Below, one piece after another: positions 9,236 through 17,005 of a DNA stretch of 60,692 bases. A program made the position numbers and the translations under genes. Every line of letters begins with the position of its first letter. Positions within the stretch are counted from its first letter, which is position 1. The notes below the pieces were generated by a model. It was not told the origin of the DNA and made no database searches. It was given only the letters and a program-made list of their open reading frames with translations. The stretch comes from Planctomycetota bacterium (lineage in GTDB: Bacteria; Planctomycetota; UBA1135): positions 1-60,692 of the forward strand of contig JAJRZS010000012.1 in NCBI GenBank assembly GCA_024275135.1. Reading direction: 5' to 3'.

Positions 9236-10270
9236 TTATGCGGCAAAAAACGCCGGCTCCATTTGCTCTAGATGATTGCGACAGTCCTGATTCGCGCGCA
9301 AAGTATCCAGTAACTCTGGGGATCCTTGTAGCCAGTCCACGACCAGCGGCCACAGGTCGCTGTACTCGTTTCGAATCAGGCCCAACAAAGGCAGCGCCTT
9401 TTCTGGTTGTTGCAGGGAGAGATGCTCCACCGCAATGTTGTACAGCACGAAAGCGAACTCGGGCTGATGCTCCAGCAGGCCGCTTGCAACAACCCACCGG
9501 TAGTAGCGCATAGCGCGCACATGGTTCTTCTGACGATCGTAAATCATGCCAAGCTGGATAGCAGCGTGAGCACGATTTAGGAGGCGGTCTGTGTTCAAGA
9601 ACACCTCAAGGAAATCGGCTTGAGCGAGTTCTGGCTCTTGCTCAGCCTGATGGACAAAGCCTAAGTAAATGCGTGCTTCAGCAAAACGAGGCTTCAGGCG
9701 CAAAGCTTCCATCAAGAACCCACGCGCTTTTTCAAGATGGTTTTCTTTTTCGCCAACCAAGTGGGTAAAACGCGTGGAACATGCGCCGCTGGCTTCTGCC
9801 ATATGCGCAACTTCAGCGGCCTCTCCTTGCTCGAAGGAGTCGATCTCGACGGGCTCCTCTGCCACGCGCATCAAATATTCGCCATCGGTACCCGCCAAAG
9901 CATAGGCCTTGCCAAGCTGATACAAGGTGCCGGCCAAACGACGAATGATTTCGGAATCGGTAAGCCCCTTAAAGAGATCCTTACCTGGCAGGCGACGCAA
10001 ACGACGAGCCAGAGACCCCGGCACCGTCATGTCGCGGTGAGCTAGGGCTTGCAAACGAATGGCGTGGAAGAATTCTGCACAATCAGCACAGGCCTCCAGA
10101 TGAGCCAAGGTACGACGGGCATGACGCTCTTGTACTTCTCCATCGAGAAGAGCGCTGAGTTCACGTTGGAAAGCGCCGCAAATCAAGCGCGGCGAATCTT
10201 GCACATTGCGAATGGCATCATGGAAGCCCGCATAAGCGCTGTGATCGGAGTTGGGATGATGGAAACTCAT
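9236..10270 (-). CDS. Zinc-finger anti-sigma factor with C-terminal TPR-like repeats
   Basis: The N-terminal 80 residues contain ELSALLDGEV followed by HLEACADCAEFF, the H-x3-C-x2-C zinc motif of ZAS-type anti-sigma factors that hold ECF sigma factors inactive. No transmembrane segment follows. The rest (about 170-330) is helical with TPR-like units, such as ARGFLMEALRLKPRFAEARIY and AHAAIQLGMIYDRQKNHVRAMRYY. These would suit a soluble protein-protein sensor. The start overlaps the stop of the ECF sigma gene (ATGA), the normal arrangement of a sigma factor and its antagonist. The zinc motif and coupling are visible in the sequence; the regulatory role is inferred. Confidence 0.8.
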   Translation of the reverse strand: MSFHHPNSDHSAYAGFHDAIRNVQDSPRLICGAFQRELSALLDGEVQERHARRTLAHLEACADCAEFFHAIRLQALAHRDMTVPGSLARRLRRLPGKDLFKGLTDSEIIRRLAGTLYQLGKAYALAGTDGEYLMRVAEEPVEIDSFEQGEAAEVAHMAEASGACSTRFTHLVGEKENHLEKARGFLMEALRLKPRFAEARIYLGFVHQAEQEPELAQADFLEVFLNTDRLLNRAHAAIQLGMIYDRQKNHVRAMRYYRWVVASGLLEHQPEFAFVLYNIAVEHLSLQQPEKALPLLGLIRNEYSDLWPLVVDWLQGSPELLDTLRANQDCRNHLEQMEPAFFAA

Positions 10271-11157
10271 GCTCCTTCCTCCATCTCTGCCAACGGCTGG
10301 GCTTTGGGCTTGAGACGCGTAAAGCTACCCTGCCGAATGCTTGGTTTTTCCGCCACCCGTTCTGCCGCGGCGGAGGTGCTATCGGCCATTTCGCCGCCAG
10401 CGAACTTTCTTTTCATGATGGTGAAAATCTTACGCCGCGCGCGGAAGATTCTCATTTTCAAATTTTCGACGCGAACATCGAGCTTGGCAGCGGCTTCTTT
10501 GTATGGAAGTTCATCCACTTCCACCAAATACAAGGCCCGCTTTTCACGTGGGGTGAGACAACGATAAGCCTCTTGATAGAAATGCAGGTACAACATCCAT
10601 GCCCCAATGAGTTCTTCATTGGTTTCCCGGCGCTGGGTTTCCTGCAAAGGAGTGCGCCCGCGCACATCCTCTGGCTCTAGGTTAGGCAGCTCGGAATCAC
10701 CATCCCGCTCCGGCCCGGTAAGCGACAAGACGTGGTTGCGTTGCGCTTTTCGACTATGCTTGAGGGTGGTGTTGCGAACAATCGAGTGCGTCCAGTTGCG
10801 GAAGGCTGCTGGCTTGGTGGAATCGAAATTTTTGGGATAGCGATAGATGTTAAAAAACACCTCCTGCAAAATATCCTGGGCATCCACCGTGAAGAAGCTG
10901 CGACGCAGATGATGGTAAATCAAGCGCAATACACCCTCTTGGTTCAGCTCATAAAGCAATGCAAAGGCTTCGTTAGAGTGGGTTTCGGCGTAAACCCCCA
11001 TAAGCTCCGTTGAAAGACGATCGCGCTCCCGAGTGGTGAGATTGGCAAGACGCTGACTGAAATCCTGAAGCCGCTCATTGTGAACCTCCCCCGCAAAAGC
11101 TTGCAGACGTGCAGCAAAGCTTTCAATGCGATCGACTTTGAGGGGGGCGAAGGTCAT
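10267..11157 (-). CDS. ECF-family RNA polymerase sigma factor
   Basis: Region 2 is visible as DAQDILQEVFFNIYRYP with the downstream FRNWTHSIVRNTTLKHSRK (recognition of the -10 element). Region 4 is LTPREKRALYLVEVDELPYKEAAAKLDVRVENLKMRIFRARRK (helix-turn-helix). Unlike a standard 180-residue ECF factor it has about 80 extra N-terminal residues and about 50 after region 4. The frame is open to 11358, but the upstream 67 codons read like non-coding sequence, so I use the ATG at 11157 (296 residues). A TAATAT hexamer lies about 15 bp upstream of this ATG, without a convincing -35. It is coupled to the zinc-finger TPR anti-sigma gene. Confidence 0.85.
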   Translation of the reverse strand: MTFAPLKVDRIESFAARLQAFAGEVHNERLQDFSQRLANLTTRERDRLSTELMGVYAETHSNEAFALLYELNQEGVLRLIYHHLRRSFFTVDAQDILQEVFFNIYRYPKNFDSTKPAAFRNWTHSIVRNTTLKHSRKAQRNHVLSLTGPERDGDSELPNLEPEDVRGRTPLQETQRRETNEELIGAWMLYLHFYQEAYRCLTPREKRALYLVEVDELPYKEAAAKLDVRVENLKMRIFRARRKIFTIMKRKFAGGEMADSTSAAAERVAEKPSIRQGSFTRLKPKAQPLAEMEEGA

Positions 11158-11436
11158 GGGCTTTACAAGGGCTATATTACCTTGGTGTGGCGGTAACCAC
11201 TGAAGTTTCCAGTATTTGCGGGTTTTTCCGCACCAACCGCAGGGATTTGAGGGAATCATAGTTCTCGCTTCCAAGGCCCAATGGTGGATGACCCGTGGAA
11301 AACCTGGGGAACATTTGCCAAAAACAAGGCGCTTGGCTTGTTTCTGTATTTCTCTCATGTAAAAACATGCCTTTTCTGCCTATTATGGTTCTCCTTATTT
11401 TTATCGAAGAACGGCGTTCGCAGACAAAATTTTAGC

Positions 11437-12039
11437 CTACTTTTCTGCCTCAAAAGAGGCTTCCGGGGTGCGCCAACCCGACGGCAAATCTCTCTCCGCC
11501 AATCCTTCCCGAACCTGGGTCCAAATCCGACCAAGGTTTTCACAGGCGTATGCATGGGGTATTCCCGTGTAGTTCGACACCTCGCCGACACTACAACGCT
11601 CCACCATATATAGGTAGAGCAAGGCCCGATCGGCGTAGGGAAGACGATTGAAACGTTGTTGCAAACGCGCGCTGGGCTCCCCAGCCGCACCGCTACAGGC
11701 CCCTAAAGCACCCTGGGGATTGGCAACATCACGCAAAATGCTGGATTCTGCCCAAATTTGAAAAATCGCCTGCGAACGGGGCAAATTCTCGCGCCGACAA
11801 ACGCGGGCAAAAAGCCGGGCAATCGCCATCTCTGTTGGCACCAAGATAAAGTGTCGCAAAGTAACGCTGCGAACGGCACGCTCCATCCAGGGGCACAACA
11901 ACTTGAAAAGCTGGCCCAAATGGCGGAAACGCTGCTTGGGGGGGACTTGCAGGAAATCTTGGTAGGCATCAAAGGTCGCCTGCCATTCCTGCTCAAGCCT
12001 TTGGCTTAAAAAATTCGAGGAAGCGGAGCTGGGGGGCAT
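11437..12039 (-). CDS. Sigma-like protein with a C-terminal region-4 helix-turn-helix
   Basis: A 200-residue protein ending with FNRLPYADRALLYLYMVERCSVGEVSNYTGIPHAYACENLGRIWTQVREGL. This has the layout of sigma region 4: LP.xxRxxL, then a helix-turn-helix. The first 120 residues are helical but contain no clear region-2 DxxQE motif, so it may be a diverged ECF sigma or a regulator using only the region-4 fold. It sits 279 bp upstream of the ECF gene at 10267 and on the same strand. The intervening segment shows no gene. Function unproven. Confidence 0.6.
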   Translation of the reverse strand: MPPSSASSNFLSQRLEQEWQATFDAYQDFLQVPPKQRFRHLGQLFKLLCPWMERAVRSVTLRHFILVPTEMAIARLFARVCRRENLPRSQAIFQIWAESSILRDVANPQGALGACSGAAGEPSARLQQRFNRLPYADRALLYLYMVERCSVGEVSNYTGIPHAYACENLGRIWTQVREGLAERDLPSGWRTPEASFEAEK

Positions 12040-12190
12040 GTTCTAAAACTGCTTCAAGGACACAGGTTGGCGATAAGCTTGCTTCGCCTATTTTCGAACA
12101 TAACGGCTCTTTTCCCAGACGGGCCGTTGTTTTTCCAAATTTTCCTGGAGGGACACCAAGAAGACGCCACTCAATAGACGAGGACACCCT

Positions 12191-12634
12191 TTATTTGTGC
12201 TTTTGCATCGCTTTTTCACATAAGCGCGCAAGCGTCTTCAACTCTCGATCCGACATATGGTCGAGCTGAGTCCTGTGCATTTTGGAAACTGCCGTGTACA
12301 TGCTCTCGCATTTCCGCTTGCCCAAGGCCGTTAAACGAACCAACACTGCACGCCGATCCTCCTTGCTGCGATGGCGCGCTACATAGCCATCCCGCTGCAT
12401 GCGGTCGAGCAAACGCGTGATATCGGGCACCTTCTGGATTAAACCCTGGCCTACATCTCCGATGCGCATCCCTTCTTTGGGGCCCTGAATGAGAATTCGC
12501 ATGGCATTAAAAACCGTTGCCGTTAGGCCATGCTCCTTAAACAACTTGGCAAAATCGGAATGCAAACGATCCGCGGCCACCATCAAAGTAAGATAAGCCG
12601 TGCGGGATGGACTGTCTGGGATTTTTTTAGCCAC
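12191..12634 (-). CDS. MarR-family transcriptional regulator
   Basis: A winged-helix dimeric regulator. From SPSRTAYLTLMVAADRLHSDFAKLFKEHGLTATVFNAMRIL through IGDVGQGLIQKVPDITRLLDRMQRDGYVARHRSKEDRRAVLVRLTALG it matches the family, including the wing motif RSKEDRRAVLVRLT. The open frame reaches 12721, where it would overlap the divergent gene's start; I prefer the GTG at 12634 (VAKKIPDSPS, 147 residues). Being divergent from the GCS2-CBS gene, it is a candidate regulator of it, though this is inference. Confidence 0.85.
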   Translation of the reverse strand: MAKKIPDSPSRTAYLTLMVAADRLHSDFAKLFKEHGLTATVFNAMRILIQGPKEGMRIGDVGQGLIQKVPDITRLLDRMQRDGYVARHRSKEDRRAVLVRLTALGKRKCESMYTAVSKMHRTQLDHMSDRELKTLARLCEKAMQKHK

Positions 12635-12640
12635 GATTAC

Positions 12641-12646
12641 AGTATA
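12641..12646 (-). promoter_or_regulatory. Possible -10 element of the MarR gene
   Basis: The minus strand reads TATACT, a near-perfect -10 hexamer, ending 6 nt before the preferred GTG start at 12634. If it is used, transcription would begin at or beside the start codon, giving a leaderless mRNA. No good -35 is seen 16-18 bp upstream. An alternative is that the gene starts further upstream and the hexamer is fortuitous. Confidence 0.3.
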
Positions 12647-12720
12647 CGGAATCCCAGTTCCTGTTCTACCTTGCTTTTCCTCAGCCCATGGCTCGCAGCT
12701 TGACGTTACCATAGACAGCA

Positions 12721-14634
12721 ATGGGAGATTTCAATGTCACCTCCTACCGCGACGAAGAACAACTGCGTTCTTTCACCAGCGCCCTGTTGCGAGATATGCA
12801 GGCCCTTCAGCGCATGGTCGATGGCGGCATGTTGGAAAACGATCGCCAACGCATCGGCGCCGAGCAGGAAATGTTTCTGGTCGACCGTGGAATGCGCCCA
12901 GCAAATCTGGCAGGTCGCTTACTCGAGGCTCTTCAAGACGAGCATTTCACGCCTGAGCTGGCACAGTTCAACCTCGAATGCAATTTAGATCCTCTCGACT
13001 TCAGTGGGGATTGCTTGTCTCGCCTTGAAAAACAAAATATCGATTTAGTAAAAAAGGCGCGGGCTGCCGCACGCGAAGCCGGTGGCGACGTCGTCCTAAC
13101 AGGCATTCTTCCAACTTTGGAAATGGAAGACATGACCCTAGACAAGATGACGCCAAACCCGCGTTACTTTGCTCTAAACGACGCCTTGGCTCAGTTGCGT
13201 GGCGGCCCTTTTCGTTTGCGCATCAAAGGCATCGACGATCTCCGCCTCACCCATAGCACCATCATGTTGGAAGCTTGCAACACTTCCTATCAGGTGCATC
13301 TGCAAGTTCCCGCCAACGAATTTGCCAAGCATTACAACGTCTCTCAGCTGGTCGCCGCACCAGTCATGTCTTGTGCGGTCAACTCCCCCCTTCTTTTCGC
13401 CAAGCGTTTGTGGCGCGAAACCCGCCTAGCACTGTTTCAACAATCCGTCGACACGCGCCGCTCCGAGGTTCACCACCGCGAAATGCAACCGCGGGTAAGC
13501 TTTGGCACTTCCTGGGTTCGAGAATCGGTCATGGAGCTTTATCGCGAAGACATCGCCCGCTTCCGCACCCTTATAGGCAGCGAATCTTATGAAGATCCAT
13601 TTGCTGCACTGGAAGAGGGCCGCCCGCCGCGCCTGGATGCCTTGCGCTTGCACACCGGCACGGTCTATCGCTGGAACCGAGCTTGCTATGGAATTTCCGA
13701 CGGCAAGCCGCACCTGCGCATTGAAAACCGCTTGCTACCTGCCGGGCCTTCTATCTTGGACGAAGTCGCCAATGCCGCATTTTGGATTGGCTTGATGCGT
13801 GGCATTGCCAAGGAAGTCGGCGATCCGCGCGAACAAATGGATTTTGATGATTGTAAAAACAATCTCCTCGCGGCCGCACGTCTTGGACTTGATGCACAGA
13901 TGACCTGGGTCGATGGGCGCACCTACCCTACCCACGACCTCATCCTTGCGCTTCTCATTCCCATTGCCCGCCGCGGACTGCAAAGCGCCAACATCCACGA
14001 AGCCGATATTGATCGCTATGTCGAAGTGATTCGGGAACGCGTCGCCCGCGAGCGAACCGGTGCGCGGTGGATGCTGATGTCGGCGGCAAAAATGCGGAAA
14101 ACGGCCACCGTGCAAGAAACCCTCACCGCCCTGGTGCATTGCTCCATCAAGAACCAAGAGACGGAAGCCCCCCTCCACGAGTGGCCTTTGGCGGAGGTTT
14201 GCGAAATGTCGGTCTCCTGGCGCGACCAATATGAGCGGGTTTCCTCGCTGATGAATACCGATTTGTTCACCGTTCGCGAAACCGAGCTGGTCGACCTGGC
14301 GGCCAACATGATGGATTGGTGGCATCTGCGTCATATTCCGGTGGAGGACGACAACCACAACCTTGTAGGCTTGTTAACGCACCGCGTTTTGATGCGCTTT
14401 GCCTTTGGTCGGGCTGCTGGCGACACCCAAGTGCCGGTCAGTGAGGTGATGGATAAAAACCCCATCCGCGTCACCCCGGACACCCGCACGCTGGATGCCA
14501 TCGCCATGATGCGGCGCGAGAAGATATCCTGTCTCCCCGTTGTCGACGCAGACAACCGCTTGGTTGGCATGCTCACCGAAGACATCCTCATGGGCATCGC
14601 CGCCCGCCTTTTGGAGAGTAAGCTTAAGGAATAG
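12721..14634 (+). CDS. Glutamate-cysteine-ligase-like enzyme (GCS2 family) fused to two CBS domains
   Basis: The N-terminal 500 residues belong to the GCS2 / carboxylate-amine ligase group. RIGAEQEMFLVD (about 44-55) is the glutamate/ATP-metal strand, ECNLDPLDFSG and HLQVPANEFAKHYN follow, and HLRIENRLLPAGP with GCS2-type RIENR lies near 340. The last 125 residues are two CBS modules, MNTDLFTVRETELVDLAANMM... and VSEVMDKNPIRVTPDTRTLD..., each ending in a GLLTH / GMLTED element. CBS pairs normally bind adenine nucleotides, so the ligase is probably gated by AMP/ATP or SAM. Length is 637 residues. It lies divergent from marR and 6 bp upstream of a zinc deacylase. Confidence 0.85.
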   Translation: MGDFNVTSYRDEEQLRSFTSALLRDMQALQRMVDGGMLENDRQRIGAEQEMFLVDRGMRPANLAGRLLEALQDEHFTPELAQFNLECNLDPLDFSGDCLSRLEKQNIDLVKKARAAAREAGGDVVLTGILPTLEMEDMTLDKMTPNPRYFALNDALAQLRGGPFRLRIKGIDDLRLTHSTIMLEACNTSYQVHLQVPANEFAKHYNVSQLVAAPVMSCAVNSPLLFAKRLWRETRLALFQQSVDTRRSEVHHREMQPRVSFGTSWVRESVMELYREDIARFRTLIGSESYEDPFAALEEGRPPRLDALRLHTGTVYRWNRACYGISDGKPHLRIENRLLPAGPSILDEVANAAFWIGLMRGIAKEVGDPREQMDFDDCKNNLLAAARLGLDAQMTWVDGRTYPTHDLILALLIPIARRGLQSANIHEADIDRYVEVIRERVARERTGARWMLMSAAKMRKTATVQETLTALVHCSIKNQETEAPLHEWPLAEVCEMSVSWRDQYERVSSLMNTDLFTVRETELVDLAANMMDWWHLRHIPVEDDNHNLVGLLTHRVLMRFAFGRAAGDTQVPVSEVMDKNPIRVTPDTRTLDAIAMMRREKISCLPVVDADNRLVGMLTEDILMGIAARLLESKLKE

Positions 14635-14640
14635 GTTCCA

Positions 14641-15870
14641 TTGGGCGATGGAGAAGAAGGCATTCTCCCGTCCTCTTTTAGGATAGTGGAAACATCAAGC
14701 TCCAACGCTGTAGCGATTCACCGCTACCCCAGAACCCTTGGCCGCTATGAAGGCCAGGAGGCCGGGCCGTTGTTGATTTGCTTGGGAGGAATTCATGGCA
14801 ATGAACCAGCCGGCATTCTTGCCTTGCAAAAGGTTTTGAGTCGCCTGCAAGCCCAGCAATTGCCCATGCGCGGCACCCTGGTTGGCCTGGCCGGCAACCT
14901 CCGCGCATTGGAAGCGCAAACCCGTTTTCTCGACCGTGATCTCAACCGCCTGTGGCTTGCCGAAAGAATCTCCCAACTCGATCAGTTGGAGGATGGTTGC
15001 GCGGAAACTTTGGAGCAGCGGGAACTCTTAGAAACTTTGCGCCAGCTCATCCGTGGTCATCGTGGTGAGGTTTTCTTTCTGGACTTGCATACTTCCTCCG
15101 CCGAGGGACAACCTTTCGCCTGCATTGGCGACACCATCCGCAATCGTCGTTTTGCACGCAGATTCCCAGTCCCCGTCATTCTTGGCTTGGAAGAACAGCT
15201 TGAAGGTGCGTTGTTGGAGTTTCTCAACAACCTGGGAGTCATCACCATGGGTTTTGAGGGTGGTGAACATCATGCTCAAGACTCGGTGCGCTATCACCAA
15301 GCAGCTATTTGGCGGGCACTCGTTGGAGCTGGTTGTTTACCTAACTCCATCCCTGAAGCACAACAGGCCGCAGAAGATCTGCGCATCAGCCGCGGCTCCA
15401 TGCCACGGTGGCTGGGGGTACGTTATCGCCACGCCATCACACCACAAGATGGTTTTCGCATGCGTCCCGGATATCGAAACTTTCGCCCAGTGGAAAAAGG
15501 AGAAGTGGTTGCCGAAGACCGCAAGCAAGGAGAGATTGCCACCTTTTATCGAGCAAGAATCTTGCTACCGCTCTATCAAGGTATGGGTGACGACGGCTTT
15601 TTTCTCGCCCTTGATATTCATCCTTTTTGGTTACGCATCTCTCGCTGGATGCGCTATTTGCATCTTGACCGCATAGTGCATTGGCTACCGGGGGTGCAAC
15701 GTATCCCTGGCGAATCCGGAGCCATTCGCGTGAACCGCAAGGTCGCGCGCTGGGAAACTGTCGAGATATTCCACTTGCTTGGTTTTCGCAAGCGACGCAT
15801 CGAGGGCGATACCTTCCTAGTTCGGCGACGGCAATTCGACCTCAAAGGCCCCGGTCAAATTTCGATTTGA
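14641..15870 (+). CDS. Succinylglutamate desuccinylase/aspartoacylase-family zinc hydrolase (M14-like)
   Basis: A zinc-dependent deacylase-like protein. CLGGIHGNEPAG (about 47-58) supplies the zinc His/Glu pair, TRFLDRDLNRLW the substrate-binding DLNR, and VFFLDLHTSSAEG the third zinc histidine. A late FEGGEHH segment (about 205) holds the catalytic glutamate. The C-terminal 150 residues form the barrel with RPVEKGEVVAEDRKQGE. The N-acyl substrate is unknown. I use the TTG at 14641 because AGG sits at a good distance upstream; an in-frame GTG at 14686 is an alternative. Its closeness to the GCS2-CBS ligase suggests the two act on the same gamma-glutamyl or N-acyl amino acid. The end overlaps the convergent GST gene by 16 bp. 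Confidence 0.82.
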   Translation: MGDGEEGILPSSFRIVETSSSNAVAIHRYPRTLGRYEGQEAGPLLICLGGIHGNEPAGILALQKVLSRLQAQQLPMRGTLVGLAGNLRALEAQTRFLDRDLNRLWLAERISQLDQLEDGCAETLEQRELLETLRQLIRGHRGEVFFLDLHTSSAEGQPFACIGDTIRNRRFARRFPVPVILGLEEQLEGALLEFLNNLGVITMGFEGGEHHAQDSVRYHQAAIWRALVGAGCLPNSIPEAQQAAEDLRISRGSMPRWLGVRYRHAITPQDGFRMRPGYRNFRPVEKGEVVAEDRKQGEIATFYRARILLPLYQGMGDDGFFLALDIHPFWLRISRWMRYLHLDRIVHWLPGVQRIPGESGAIRVNRKVARWETVEIFHLLGFRKRRIEGDTFLVRRRQFDLKGPGQISI

Positions 15871-16628
15871 TGCTCTCCTTGATGGCGATGGTCCGCAAAC
15901 ATTTTGCGCGCAAACTTTGCCGCCTTGGAATGGTAAAGAGGTGCTAATAAATCTTTTTGCTCCGTATCAAAATCCTCGAAGCGAGGCAGGGGAATAAAAT
16001 AGTTTTCCGGCAGGGCAATTGGCACCGCCATGCAAGCAAAGGTGAGGTCGGCAGCAGTGAATTGGTTACCTATTAAGAAGGGCCGCCCATCCTCCAGCAA
16101 CGACTCCACCTCGGCGAACACTTCCTGCACTCTCCCAAGTGAACGCGAAATTCCTTCTGCATTCACTTTGTATGCACGGCGTACCAGAACGCGGAAGAGG
16201 GGGAAGAGAAAGCGCAACATCCACACCTGGTGGCGGGGACATTGCTTGGGGAACATGCCAAAAAACAAATCTTTGCGCTTTAACAGCACAGAATAAACCA
16301 GGCGGCGCGCATTCTTGCCCAGCTTCTCATCAAACAACTCTTCTAGCCGCTCGACTTCCTGGCGCAGCAAGGGATCCGGTGGAAACAACTTGGGCTGGGG
16401 ATAAGCCTCTTCCAAATAGGCCAAAATGTCCGTTGAGTCGGCGAACACTTGGTTTTCGACAACGAAGACTGGAACCGTTTCTCCCCCGCCGGCTTTTTTT
16501 ACCGCCGCAATATGAAAAACCGGCATATACATTTCCTCTGCATAGGCAACCGACTTCAAGTCCAGCGCCCAGCGCGCCTTTTCGCAATAATGACTGGTGG
16601 GAATTGTAAGAAAACGGAAAGGCTTCAT
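15855..16628 (-). CDS. Glutathione S-transferase-family protein
   Basis: A 257-residue thioredoxin-fold plus all-helical protein. The N-terminus MKPFRFLTIPTSHYCEKARW has the SxYCxK active-site turn, then ETVPVFVVENQVFADSTDILAYLEE, the conserved cis-Pro and glutathione-binding (E/D)S motif. The C-terminal domain contains GRPFLIGNQFTAADLTFACMAVPI, the N-capping box motif of GSTs. The frame is open to 16709, but the ATG at 16628 overlaps the upstream arsC-like stop (ATGA) and gives the canonical N-terminus. Proximity to a glutamate-cysteine-ligase-like gene fits thiol metabolism. Confidence 0.88.
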   Translation of the reverse strand: MKPFRFLTIPTSHYCEKARWALDLKSVAYAEEMYMPVFHIAAVKKAGGGETVPVFVVENQVFADSTDILAYLEEAYPQPKLFPPDPLLRQEVERLEELFDEKLGKNARRLVYSVLLKRKDLFFGMFPKQCPRHQVWMLRFLFPLFRVLVRRAYKVNAEGISRSLGRVQEVFAEVESLLEDGRPFLIGNQFTAADLTFACMAVPIALPENYFIPLPRFEDFDTEQKDLLAPLYHSKAAKFARKMFADHRHQGEHQIEI

Positions 16629-16969
16629 AGAAGCTCCAAGGCTTTCTCCGGGGGTCGTGCAACAATGGCCGCGACTTCTGTTTCCACGATGGGACGATTG
16701 ATTAGGCATGGGTTTTCACAGATGGCATGCAGCCGCGCAGCAGCATCAGCTTGGGCAAGGTTTTGCTCTGAAAAAACATCCTCTTTGCTGCGGATCATTT
16801 TCTCCACCTCTGGATCTACCAATTTTGTTTGCAACTTTTGCAACTCGTCCATGGTTGGAGGCTGCTCCAAATAGTGTCGATATTCCACCTCCACTCCACG
16901 CTCGGCAAGCAGCGCTTTCAGTTGACGACACTTGGAGCATTTCGGGTTGTACCAAACTTTTATTCTCAT
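16625..16969 (-). CDS. ArsC/Spx-family thioredoxin-fold protein
   Basis: A 114-residue protein starting MRIKVWYNPKCSKCRQLKALL, with the CxxC-type site (Cys11, Cys14) of the ArsC/YffB/Spx family. It continues with LEQPPTMDELQKLQ and NPCLINRPIVE, the conserved LLxRPIV-like strand. Family members reduce arsenate with glutathione/glutaredoxin or act as Spx-type regulators; sequence alone does not decide. It forms a two-gene operon with the following GST. Confidence 0.85.
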   Translation of the reverse strand: MRIKVWYNPKCSKCRQLKALLAERGVEVEYRHYLEQPPTMDELQKLQTKLVDPEVEKMIRSKEDVFSEQNLAQADAAARLHAICENPCLINRPIVETEVAAIVARPPEKALELL

Positions 16970-17005
16970 GGAAGAAGCATACCAATTCCATCGGCGCGCT
17001 AACAG

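Noticed and set aside
11158..11358. 67-codon N-terminal extension of the ECF sigma frame
   Set aside because: The extension has no sigma features and includes a probable promoter; the inner ATG is better.
13735..14358. 207-codon antisense frame within the GCS2-CBS gene
   Set aside because: No ribosome-binding site or motif, and the plus-strand gene is clearly coding throughout.
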